A DNA stretch of 43,774 bases from Pedobacter sp. AK013 (GTDB lineage: Bacteria > Bacteroidota > Bacteroidia > Sphingobacteriales > Sphingobacteriaceae). The notes below the pieces were generated by a model. The model saw only the letters and a program-made list of their open reading frames with translations, was not told the origin of the DNA and did not search any database. The position numbers and the translations under genes are program-made. Positions 18,601 to 27,000 of the stretch are shown in pieces; positions within the stretch are counted from its first letter, which is position 1, and every line of letters begins with the position of its first letter. Where the stretch lies: NCBI RefSeq assembly GCF_014205835.1, contig NZ_JACHCQ010000043.1, forward strand, positions 1-43,774. Direction: 5' to 3'.

Positions 18601-18974
18601 AGATGCATCACTGCACCTCCCTGCATAATTGAAAGACCCCGTTTTAACCAATAATCTTTTATCTCTTTGTCAAGACCTAACCGTGGATACTTTTTTCTAC
18701 CTTTTATGTTGGGTTCAAATCCGATTAGGATGCGGACCAAACGGTTGCTTTTGAAATCCTTTGTACCAAAAAGGTCAATAAGGTTGGATAGAGAAGTGAA
18801 TCCAGTAATGATTATATACTCGGAACTTTCTTCTATATCGGTATATACCACACTCCTAACCGTTCGGGACAGTGCTTTTAGATTTAACGGAAAAAGGCTT
18901 TGGTCCGGCCATTTCGGTGTATCAAAATCTATTGTAATTTGTAAACTTTGGTTATCCTCTGTATTTGGGCACAT
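15693..18974 (-). CDS. Fused phospholipase-D-like nuclease and SF2 helicase (defence candidate)
   Basis: The 1093-residue protein joins two machines. Residues about 35-180 form a PLD-like domain with a single HxK signature (LHAKIYVGDQFAVMGSSNFS; H143, K145, S157, N159). From about residue 255 an SF2 helicase follows, with Walker A DPTGAGKTK (279-287), DEAH (367-370), motif III VTATP, and a C-terminal RecA lobe with SDKMSESVDLQ and motif VI RVVEQRIGRADRMD. The last 300 residues are helical. One HKD half-site implies a dimeric nuclease, as in other single-motif PLD enzymes. PLD/helicase combinations are known in DISARM and other anti-phage systems, where the two are often separate; this single-gene fusion sits beside restriction genes. 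Role in DNA or RNA cleavage is inferred. The start at 18974 follows a candidate promoter. Confidence 0.85.
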   Translation of the reverse strand: MCPNTEDNQSLQITIDFDTPKWPDQSLFPLNLKALSRTVRSVVYTDIEESSEYIIITGFTSLSNLIDLFGTKDFKSNRLVRILIGFEPNIKGRKKYPRLGLDKEIKDYWLKRGLSIMQGGAVMHLIDKINRGLLEFRFRDKLHAKIYVGDQFAVMGSSNFSNNGLASQEEANIRVKNNYTNPFEQQQYKDIKLIADSYYEDSEPYNEKVIDLLRNLISKASWEEALARAIAEVLEGNWLNEYKDIISKLERTRLWPTQWKGLAQAISILQSHSNVLIADPTGAGKTKLCTSVVLSLQHWLYDIGKNYRTESVIVCPPLVLEKWGREFKAFNRINHTQISHGLLSNSTGQNRKKLIEDLNLANILVIDEAHNYLSSESNRTNLIKDNRADYKILVTATPISRKVEDILRLIDLLDVDNLTDIDFINYQELVLKPYLRNKPENIRNLRKFISKFTVRRTKKGLNKEIEKDEKSYHNNLGATCKFPKQRELTYSTTESKKDKEIVHEINELSKQIKGITYLTRFNKPKFEVSSEDTLRSIIQQRLHGSKQLSIYVIRARLRSSKVALVEHIEGSKKAMEEFEFDGKNNDSGDKLGVLRKILESGELPSIYQKFKKEYFPDWLTDIEAYQQACQREYDIYNKISQLAKKLSNSRELGKVAEMALISAHHDKILAFDSTVITLYYFRKLFLEHYPEKEILVASGSETDAGSQKIMEYYRLESEHNGKCIALCSDKMSESVDLQKASCVFLLDTPSVLRVVEQRIGRADRMDSMHAAIDIYWPVDSEEYAMKTDERLFATNEMVEQIYGANFDLPEALKERRFEQLNSTKDMIREFKEFVDKDESWTGIHDSFQFIVDLKEGKTALIKEELYEQFRNVSSEVKTKVSFIKCESNWCFIALRGGKNKSPRWYFIDGQNDIHTDYPDVCQHLREGLSGESVSIPWDQDSLRQYIVFFRTKERELLPPKKKRALEVVEYILIMKLKNKKIDADIKVSYQEMLNAIMGKSNEVFDYERLAEEWIQILQPILKRKRELLRRKKTILNLASLKNDYKEIQFEPDQLSEMIEGCILGEDIDKRIAACIIGISNNTLQQTSEGEEQF

Positions 18975-18999
18975 GGATCGAGATTAATTGTAGATTACA

Positions 19000-19030
19000 T
19001 AAATCTAATGAAAAACTTTAATTATTCAAT
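19000..19030 (-). promoter_or_regulatory. Candidate promoter for the PLD-helicase gene
   Basis: On the minus strand ATTG (19027-19030) precedes TAGATTTA (19000-19007) by 19 bases, close to the TTTG and TAnnTTTG consensus with one mismatch in each. It lies about 26 bases upstream of the ATG, so the leader would be short. Confidence 0.35.
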
Positions 19031-19229
19031 TTTTCAAAAAATTGATCCTGGTGTCAGGCTTTCCAAGATGTAAAAAGACATTCCAGAGATGCAATTGTGG
19101 CGATGAATAATCAATTTTTGAGATATTGTATCGTTTAGTCTAGTTCAAAACCCGTGACTATCATAGCATTTATGGGGAGACATCTGATGAATCATTACTC
19201 TACTTCTAATCTCCATAACAACTCAAAAA

Positions 19230-19245
19230 GTGGCAATATTGCCAC
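19230..19245 (+). promoter_or_regulatory. Perfect 16-bp palindrome, probable operator of the XRE regulator
   Basis: GTGGCAATATTGCCAC is fully self-complementary and ends 35 bases before the ATG of the XRE-family gene. This is the size and place of an operator bound by a small HTH dimer, as for restriction-modification controller proteins. No second copy was noticed elsewhere in the window. The stretch 18975-19280 holds no other gene. Confidence 0.6.
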
Positions 19246-19280
19246 GAATTATTATCCAAAAATGCTCGAATTTCATCCCA

Positions 19281-19529
19281 ATGAAAATTGTGTATCAATC
19301 CACCTATCAACTTATCGGCAACAACATTAAGCGGCTCCGAAAAGAGCAAGGTCTTTCACAGGAAGAGTTAGCTAACCGTTGTGAACGCATTGATCGGTCT
19401 AAGATTAGTGATATCGAGAATGCGAAGGAGGATTTTATGCTCTCAACGTTACTTGAGGTCTGTGCAGCACTTGACCAGGAATTATCTGTGGTTTGCTCGC
19501 TACCATCACCGAAAGCTACTCATGAATAA
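19281..19529 (+). CDS. XRE-family HTH regulator (controller-like)
   Basis: An 82-residue DNA-binding protein with a five-helix XRE fold: IGNNIKRLRKEQGLSQEELANRC holds the first helices, followed by the recognition region DRSKISDIENAKEDFMLSTL. I chose ATG at 19281; the longer open frame would start at a GTG inside the palindrome. The gene lies 43 bases upstream of an HNH endonuclease gene on the same strand, so it probably controls its own and the nuclease's expression, in the manner of C proteins of restriction systems. No methyltransferase is near. It could alternatively be an antitoxin-like regulator. Confidence 0.85.
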   Translation: MKIVYQSTYQLIGNNIKRLRKEQGLSQEELANRCERIDRSKISDIENAKEDFMLSTLLEVCAALDQELSVVCSLPSPKATHE

Positions 19530-19572
19530 GCATGCTGGAACCAATTTAAAATCTAACGCTCAACAATAAAAA

Positions 19573-20349
19573 ATGAATTACGCTATCATAGCCGAAAACG
19601 ATGAATCACTTTGGCATGACCAAACCGGAGAAACCTATCACTTTCCAAAGACCTATCAGAAACTGCTGTTGCCAGGAACCCAAATTATTTACTATAAGGG
19701 CCGAATGTTAAAAAAAACGTTTAAGGATAAACGCATGACACCTGCCCCATACTATTTCGGGACAGCAGTCATTGGTCATGTATATCCAGATCCTGATTCA
19801 AGTAAAGGTGATCTTTATGCAGATATTGAACATTTTACACGTTTTTCATATCCAATTGAAATTACTCAAAATGGAACTTATCTGGAATCCATTCCAGATT
19901 CAAAGAAGACCAATTATTGGCGCAATGGTGTACGTGGTATCTCGCTAGAAGTTTATCAGCGTATCATTTCTCTTTCCGACCGGACGGATGAAAATCAGAC
20001 CAATGATAAAAATCAAGGAGAAAGCGAAAGCTATACCAGTACCGAAGGTCGAAAAAAATTGGTTATGACTACGGTTTACGAGCGAGATCCCAATCTTCGC
20101 TCAAGGGCTATAGAAATCCATGGCTTAAGCTGTATGGCCTGTGCGGTCAATTTTAGGGAACTTTATGGAGAATGGGGAGAAGGATTCATCCACGTCCACC
20201 ATACCAAACCGGTAGCAGAAGGAGTTCGCGAGGTATCTCCCAAAGAAGATATGATCGTACTCTGCCCCAACTGTCATTCGATGATCCATAGAAAAAAGAA
20301 TGTTACGTTAACTCTCGAACAGCTCAAAGCGATCTTAAGAAAGAAATAG
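19573..20349 (+). CDS. HNH endonuclease with PUA/EVE-like N-terminal domain
   Basis: The 258-residue protein ends in a zinc-type HNH nuclease: CMAC (two cysteines), HVHH near residue 215, and LCPNCHSMIHR. The first 130 residues (LLLPGTQIIYYKGR, YYFGTAVIGHVY, NGVRGISLEVYQRI) look like a PUA/EVE-type modified-base reader, an inference from the pattern rather than a search. A short charged linker joins the two. If right, this is a modification-dependent restriction enzyme, needing no methyltransferase, which agrees with the absence of one here. It follows an XRE regulator and runs convergently toward mcrC, with about 110 bases between their stops. Confidence 0.8.
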   Translation: MNYAIIAENDESLWHDQTGETYHFPKTYQKLLLPGTQIIYYKGRMLKKTFKDKRMTPAPYYFGTAVIGHVYPDPDSSKGDLYADIEHFTRFSYPIEITQNGTYLESIPDSKKTNYWRNGVRGISLEVYQRIISLSDRTDENQTNDKNQGESESYTSTEGRKKLVMTTVYERDPNLRSRAIEIHGLSCMACAVNFRELYGEWGEGFIHVHHTKPVAEGVREVSPKEDMIVLCPNCHSMIHRKKNVTLTLEQLKAILRKK

Positions 20350-20460
20350 TCGGCCCCTCGCCCATTTGATTTGTCCAAAGGACCGCTTTACCCCCTGACG
20401 CAGATTGAATTACGCCATAGTTTTCCATAAATTCGGCCGATTTCCATTTTTCAACATTTT

Positions 20461-21855
20461 TTACTGTTCGCTATTAAGCTTTTTGCGAATCCGGGCGATA
20501 AACCTATCTTCATGGGTAATTATTTCGGCCATTTTCATTCCACTATTGACATTAACACCATCAACTATAAACCTTATTTGATTTCTGCCAACCCCATATA
20601 GAGACTCTGAATGTGATTTATCAATGGGAATCTCTTTGGATAGCGGATAAAGCAAACCACTCATAATCATATCTACACCATAATAACCGGCATACGAATG
20701 GATCTGATGTAGGTCCGCTCTATCAACGTCCCGGTTGATCATGTCCATTTTTTTGAACTTCGCATCAAATACAGCTATCTTTCCCGTTTCTCGATGCCTC
20801 ATGACCAGATCAGGAAACATTTGACGGCCGTAAAACTGGTCTTGGTAATATTTAATATCCTCCTGAGCGCTGACTGACCAATCATTGAAGTTACGCGAAA
20901 GGAGTTTTTCCAAGTAAAGTTCAAAAAGTTCAGCAATATCAAAAAGATGTCCTCTAGTAGGTGTTTTTTGGTCAGTTTCGTCGGGTTTGAGATCCTCGTT
21001 TAGTAAGATAATCTCGGCATATTCCAGCACACGCTTAAATCCCGAAAACATCGGACTATTTATCGATCGATGTCCTTTCGCCTTTTGTATTGTCTGTTTT
21101 GTGGCGTAATTACCAGAATACATCTGCTTGAGAAGTTGTCCAATGCCTACCAGACGGCTATGGATTTCTTTACCAAAAACAGACTCCAGTTTACGAATAG
21201 CCAGATATAATACGTCTATAATTTCCTGCACATAGACCCGGTCTCGGAAAATCGAGGTAAGTTTTCCTTTAAATGGGATATTACTTTTCAGATAGGTATT
21301 GAAATCAACCCGTCCCCTTACCTTATTACTGCATTCGCTTTTTGTTACATATTCTTGCGGTAAACCTAATACCGATGCCTTTTCCAGCCCCTGAATAAAT
21401 AAGTGAGCGATAATAAAAAGAAATTGGTTTTCGGACCGATCTTTTTGAGCATTGGTTTTCTCGTTGTCGATATATACTTCACAAACGAAATTAAGCATCC
21501 TTTTTAAAAAAGCATCTCCGTATCTTGAGGAGATATTGATCTTACAACCATTGTGAAAAAGGGTACCCGCATACAGCCCTGTCTGTATGATATAGCGCTT
21601 CTGTTTATCCTCTTTCGTATACAACCTCAAAACCATCCGATCACGATCCGGTTTAAAGGGTTTTCTTTTGTCAAAATTGAATAATTTTACGTTTTGAAAC
21701 CTTTCTTCATCTAAATTAAGCTCAAGCAAACCCGAAAATAGTTTTTCCACTCCCCTGAGATTAGACCGCTTCACGCTGAAAGCTGATGCTAGCTCTTCTT
21801 GGAAAATGGGTTTCTCCTCATAAAAATTGTGGTTGACAGGTATCGTGATCTTCAT
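20461..21855 (-). CDS. mcrC: McrC-like nuclease subunit of type IV restriction system
   Basis: The 464-residue protein is the nuclease partner of McrB. The first 150 residues are the McrC interaction and DNA-binding part. The C-terminal third has the PD-(D/E)XK core: FPDLVMRHRETGKIAVFDAKF with the catalytic Asp and DxK, followed by DLHQIHSYAGYY and LLYPLSK, which are standard for the McrC family. It begins six bases after the mcrB stop, so translation is probably coupled. The system cleaves DNA with modified cytosines after GTP-driven translocation by McrB; substrate here is not shown. Length is slightly above E. coli McrC. Confidence 0.92.
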   Translation of the reverse strand: MKITIPVNHNFYEEKPIFQEELASAFSVKRSNLRGVEKLFSGLLELNLDEERFQNVKLFNFDKRKPFKPDRDRMVLRLYTKEDKQKRYIIQTGLYAGTLFHNGCKINISSRYGDAFLKRMLNFVCEVYIDNEKTNAQKDRSENQFLFIIAHLFIQGLEKASVLGLPQEYVTKSECSNKVRGRVDFNTYLKSNIPFKGKLTSIFRDRVYVQEIIDVLYLAIRKLESVFGKEIHSRLVGIGQLLKQMYSGNYATKQTIQKAKGHRSINSPMFSGFKRVLEYAEIILLNEDLKPDETDQKTPTRGHLFDIAELFELYLEKLLSRNFNDWSVSAQEDIKYYQDQFYGRQMFPDLVMRHRETGKIAVFDAKFKKMDMINRDVDRADLHQIHSYAGYYGVDMIMSGLLYPLSKEIPIDKSHSESLYGVGRNQIRFIVDGVNVNSGMKMAEIITHEDRFIARIRKKLNSEQ

Positions 21856-21860
21856 AGGCC

Positions 21861-23918
21861 TTATTTGATAAAATGCTTAAAAATTCCCTGCGCGTCGAAG
21901 AGCCTGCTATCCAGTTCCGCCTCGGCATAGACTGCCCGCAGGTATTCCCGGAGTGTTGGACGTAGATAAAGATCAAACAATGTATCCATATTTGCAGTGG
22001 TTATTTCACGTCGATTGGCGATACCCGACATTTTCATAAAAAACGAATGGCCAAATTCAAAGGATCTGCCCAGACCAAGGTCATTGGAGATATATCCGTT
22101 TAGGTGTTCGCAGGCGCGGCGATAATTGGCAATGTTACTAAATTCGTCCCTTCCCCGGAAACGGGCCTCCTCTTCTATTACCTCGTAGTTACAATCCTTA
22201 CGAATCCATTTAAACCTTCTCCTAAGTGCAAGGTCAAACGCGTCGATACTCTTATCCACGTCGTTCATCATCCCTATAAAAAACAGATTGTTTGGGATGC
22301 CAAACTTCGATCTCCCATTATCCATGAAGTAACTAAGTTCCAAGTAGTTCTCATCTTCGGCAATGAGATTGTCTATTAATGTAGAATATTGTGTACTGAT
22401 CAAGTTTTTAGTGCTCCCGGGAACAGATACATTATGGCGATAATCCTTTTCTAACATTGACAGTGTTTCTCCAAAAACAGCGGAGAGGTTCGCACGATTG
22501 ATCTCATCAACTACAAAATAGTAGCTCTTAGTAGGATTTTTCAACGCTCTCTTGCAAAAGTTTTTGAAAATTCCATTCACCAGTTCGAAACGGATATTCC
22601 CATCCTTAGAAACGCCTTTCGGCTTAATCCCCTCGATGAAATCCTCATATGTAAAAGATGGATGGAACTGCAATAGTTCATACCTTGAACTATCACCCTG
22701 ACATACAAAGTCCAAACTATTGATCACCGAATAGGTTTTGCCCGTACCTGGAGGGCCATAGATAATTACATTGGGATTATCCTTGTCCGCCAGTACACTC
22801 GAAGTGGCGTACTTCCATAAGAAACGGGAAAGCAGGATCAGCTCTACGCTATCCTCACCTCCTATATCCAGCAACCGCTTTGCAAGTGTACAAACTTGAT
22901 GACTTTTCAGAAAAACGTCCTCTTCTTCTCCACGAATGAACTCGTCATAGAGTTGATTGATCACCTGTTCTGCATAGATAAAGAGGAAGTCCGACGGGTT
23001 TTCCAATACAGCCAGTTTCATCAAAATCTGTTTAGCACTATAACTGGATTCCCGTATGAGGTGGCTTTTAGTTTGAGGAAGCTGTTGCTCAACGAGTGAT
23101 TTGAGCAGAGGCCTGATTTGATCGACAAAGTAATTCTCTGCAGTTATACGATCGGCTTGAGGGTTTTTCTGACTTCTAATAAAATATGTAATCCGGTCAC
23201 TGTTGAGCTTGACCTCAAAATTCTCGGCGTTTCCAGGCTTTGACGAGCCCAGCATACCGCGCGTAGTTCGCTCCAGGAAATTACACAGATATGAGCCAGG
23301 CATCCCGGCGGTAGGATTATTCTTGACATTGGTATAATCATCAAGGGTTAGATCATCAGCCAAGATTTTGGCCCGATATTCCATCCAATCGGTCCGAAGG
23401 GTATCTGATTGATTTCTAATTACATTACGTTCTTCATTTTTGAAATCAGCTTTGAATTTGTTCCAAAGATCCTTGATCTGTTGTTGCCTTGATTCACTAA
23501 GAACATTACTTTTTTCCATTTCTTCCTTCATTAATCTATAGTCTTTTTTGGTGATGGATACGATTCGGTTTCTCGTTTCTTGATTCGATAGCTGATGCTG
23601 AACACGATTGGTACGCAGCGAATAAAACCATTTTTTGATGTCCTTTAGGATAAATTTTTTGATATTTTTTTCATTGTGTTTAAGATCTTCTCCGTCACTG
23701 TCCAAGACGGCTTCTCCCCAAAATATTTTATTGTCAAATTCCTTAAATACGACAACATCTCCACGCTTAGGCCTATTGACAAGCCTGACATTTTCTGTAA
23801 AATAATAGGCTTTAGTTTCTAAGATTTTTTCAGTATCCCAGATAGATCCCTCGTATTGTCCTTGTGGTTTGTTGCCGAAGATATAATAAGCGGGTTCGCT
23901 AAGGTTATCGGTAATCAT
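21861..23918 (-). CDS. mcrB: McrB-like AAA+ GTPase with EVE-like N-terminal reader domain
   Basis: The 685-residue protein has a C-terminal AAA+ motor of the McrB type: Walker A IIYGPPGTGKTYS (386-397), Walker B VVDEINRANLS (469-479), and the McrB signature GMMNDVDKSIDAFDLALRRRF. The motif MNxxD (GTP-specific) is present as MNDVD. The first roughly 130 residues do not resemble the E. coli McrB DNA-binding domain; RPKRGDVVVFKEF and IFWGEAVL are EVE/PUA-like, which suggests recognition of a different modification. A middle region of about 190 residues is of unknown function. It is in one cluster with the upstream helicase (117 bases away) and mcrC (5 bases). Confidence 0.92.
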   Translation of the reverse strand: MITDNLSEPAYYIFGNKPQGQYEGSIWDTEKILETKAYYFTENVRLVNRPKRGDVVVFKEFDNKIFWGEAVLDSDGEDLKHNEKNIKKFILKDIKKWFYSLRTNRVQHQLSNQETRNRIVSITKKDYRLMKEEMEKSNVLSESRQQQIKDLWNKFKADFKNEERNVIRNQSDTLRTDWMEYRAKILADDLTLDDYTNVKNNPTAGMPGSYLCNFLERTTRGMLGSSKPGNAENFEVKLNSDRITYFIRSQKNPQADRITAENYFVDQIRPLLKSLVEQQLPQTKSHLIRESSYSAKQILMKLAVLENPSDFLFIYAEQVINQLYDEFIRGEEEDVFLKSHQVCTLAKRLLDIGGEDSVELILLSRFLWKYATSSVLADKDNPNVIIYGPPGTGKTYSVINSLDFVCQGDSSRYELLQFHPSFTYEDFIEGIKPKGVSKDGNIRFELVNGIFKNFCKRALKNPTKSYYFVVDEINRANLSAVFGETLSMLEKDYRHNVSVPGSTKNLISTQYSTLIDNLIAEDENYLELSYFMDNGRSKFGIPNNLFFIGMMNDVDKSIDAFDLALRRRFKWIRKDCNYEVIEEEARFRGRDEFSNIANYRRACEHLNGYISNDLGLGRSFEFGHSFFMKMSGIANRREITTANMDTLFDLYLRPTLREYLRAVYAEAELDSRLFDAQGIFKHFIK

Positions 23919-24035
23919 TTAATTTTAAAATTGATTTATTTGCTCAGAAATGGCCAAAACCATATCATATTAGAGCGGTTATTATCTAATATTGAGATAT
24001 TTAAAATCCCAGATGGGATTGCCTTATTTTTGTTC

Positions 24036-27000
24036 CTACGAACTCATTACCAATAGTTCACAGTTACTGACATCTTTGAGAAAGGTTTCTGCTCCTGAAA
24101 GCAATACCTTGATTCGATCAAATGCAGCCTGTTGAGGTGCCGTTAAGCCGGATGTTTTCAGCCCTGGCTGTACAATGGTAATTGCTACAGGGATGACCGG
24201 ATTATTAAAGTTTTCCAATATCGTTTTAGCGTCCGTAAGCGTTCCTTTCCTAAGTTTGCTGTTACTCTGGTTTCGGTCTGCCCGCTCAATCATCTGCTTA
24301 AGCAAAAGCTTTCGATTTGCCCAGTTGACTGATTTTATAGCCTGTCCACAGACTTCGTACATATCTTCGATGCTGCAATTGGGCTGCTCTCCCGACTGTT
24401 TTTTGCAATGCCAAAACTGAACCTTATCTTTTTTCATTCCGATCACATCGGCAATTTCCAAAGAACCATGATCATAAAAAACCACATCATATTCATCTTT
24501 AGCAAGATCAATTATGTAATCATGTATCGACCGCATTGGGCTGCTGCTATTATTGTTAGCTGTTTTTTCGGAATCCGAATAATATTCTTTACGCACATCT
24601 ATATCGGCCGGCCAATTGTTTGCGATGATCTGCTCATCATTAATTATTTTAAAATTCTCAGATTTGAAAGGGAAATATACTCTTCCAACTAGTTTGGAAA
24701 GATCTTCAAAAAAGAAATTTATTGGATTTTCATTGATGATGGACAGGAAGCCCTCGGGAGTTCCAAGAGCGACACCTCTACTTACAACAACTAGATGCTC
24801 GGTGTCCTCCCCGTAATTGAATGTAGCCTTTGGAAGCAGTGTGAATTCAAGGCGTGCTGCAATGTTATTTTTTGAGATTTCGAGTGTGACCTTTGACGGA
24901 GTCTTACTCATTATTGCAATATCACAGGAACAAAGTAACGCTTCTTCAACAGGTTGATCGTCTTGATCCAGAAAAACTACAGAGGTATTACGGCCATATT
25001 GAGCATGGTCCCAATCGGCGAAGAAGATTGCAACATCTGGAAATTCATCAATAATTTTTCCCGTATCCAGATCAGAAAGTGGTGAGTCTAGATTATCCAT
25101 CTCAGGATCTCCGACCTTTCTTGCTATTCCGGCACACCACTCCACAAAATATTTGATTTTATTATCACCCAGTGTCCAAACTTTTGAACTAGTGCTCACC
25201 CCTAACATCACGGTCTTTTTCAGCACCGTGTCGAAAGCACCTCCAAAAGAATGCCCCCTGGTATAGCTAAATTTATCGCTGGGCAATACCGAAAGTTCAG
25301 CTTGCGATCCCAGTAATTGTTTGTAAGATTCACTGTTTCCTTTATTCTTCCGGCTTCTTAGTCCCAGGTTGTAGAAACGTGGCTCTTGCCAACCGGCCAT
25401 TACTCGCTTCAAAAACGGAAGCGGAACCATATCATGCAATGCACCTGCACGCAAATATTGAAGTGCAATATGTTCATACAGCTCAGTTTCTTTGCTGGTC
25501 GCACCAATAAACAACAGGGAATTATCCTGATCAAAGTAGGTTACAAAAAATTCATGGTTTACATCTTTAAGTGAGTCATCTTTTCCATACCAGGAGGGTG
25601 TTCGAGGCTCGGCCACTACATGAACTGCGACATCATGTATACTGCTAACATGGTGGTGGCGAATGATTGGGTTCTTAAAAACATCAGTACCTGAAAAGTC
25701 GATGTTACGCCGAATATCTACGGGGGGCAGCTCATTGCCTTCGTTGTCCCGCTCAGGTACAGGAGCTGGAATGATTCGGTAGATCTTGGCATGAAAAAAT
25801 GGTTTGAAATCATCATCTTCAAGTGCCAGTGGTTCTTCATAACTAATATTTACTGTTGCAGCTTCGTCCGATACATCTGTAAAGGAATCGAAAAATCCCT
25901 GTTCATCCTCAGTTTTTTGGATTTTCATTTTGTGCAGATCAGGAAGAATAACCGACCAGTCCTTCGTGTCTTCCTTGTACAACTGATGCGAATCTATTTT
26001 GAATTCATGTTCACCGGCAATTACCGTAGCAATACTGCCTTCTGCGGTATTCGTCCGTGATATCCTGCCGACAAACTGTAGGGTTATCGCCAGGGATTTG
26101 TGCGGAATATGAACGGCGGCGATTTTGAGCGCAGGAAAATCATATCCTTCACCCATCATATCTACACAGATAACCCCATCAATTTCACCAGAGGTCAATT
26201 GAGAAATTCTTGACCGGATTGTTGAACTCCCTAGCTTACTGTGGATAACAACTAGTTTGAGCTGGGTGTGATTGATATAAATTTGTTCAAGATCATCCGC
26301 ATCTTTTTTTCTGTCGGTGCGAATAATGATACGGTGTTCCTGATGTAGTCTCGCGGAGTATACCTCTTGGGCTTTCAAGGCAATTGCAATATTTTTCTCC
26401 TCGGCAGTGGCTGAAAGTGGTGCAGTAGCTGGAACAAAATTAATCTTACTGAAAAGCCCATCCTCGAAAGCATTTTTTAATGGATAATTATAGATCAAGC
26501 GTGCCTGAATATCTTTCTTGTCTCTTCTAAAAGGCGTTGCGGTAAGCAGTATTTGTTTTCCAAAGGAAAATGCTTCAAGAATATTTAACCATGAACTCGC
26601 GCGGCTGTGATGTGCCTCGTCTACAAAAACCACATCAAATGTATCATAGCCTATAGTTGCACGAAGATCAGATATCTTGTTCAGCGTGCCAGGAATAGCA
26701 ACGACCACATCATTTTCTTTTAGTATTCGTTTCCATTCTATACTATCGTCAATAATCTTGGTAAGTTCAAACACTTTCGGCAGCTTGCTTCCTCCGGGGA
26801 TAATTTTCTTATCGACCAACACTTTGGGATTGCGAAAATTTTCTACGATCTGTTCACGTACCAGTTGGCTTGGGGTGATAACAAGTACTTTTTTCCCTTG
26901 GAGTGCATAAGCCAGAACAATCATTACTGCTGTTTTTCCTGTTCCAGTTGGCATGGTAATGAGCGCAGGTTCAGATCTGACCGAGAAATGTGCCATGGCT

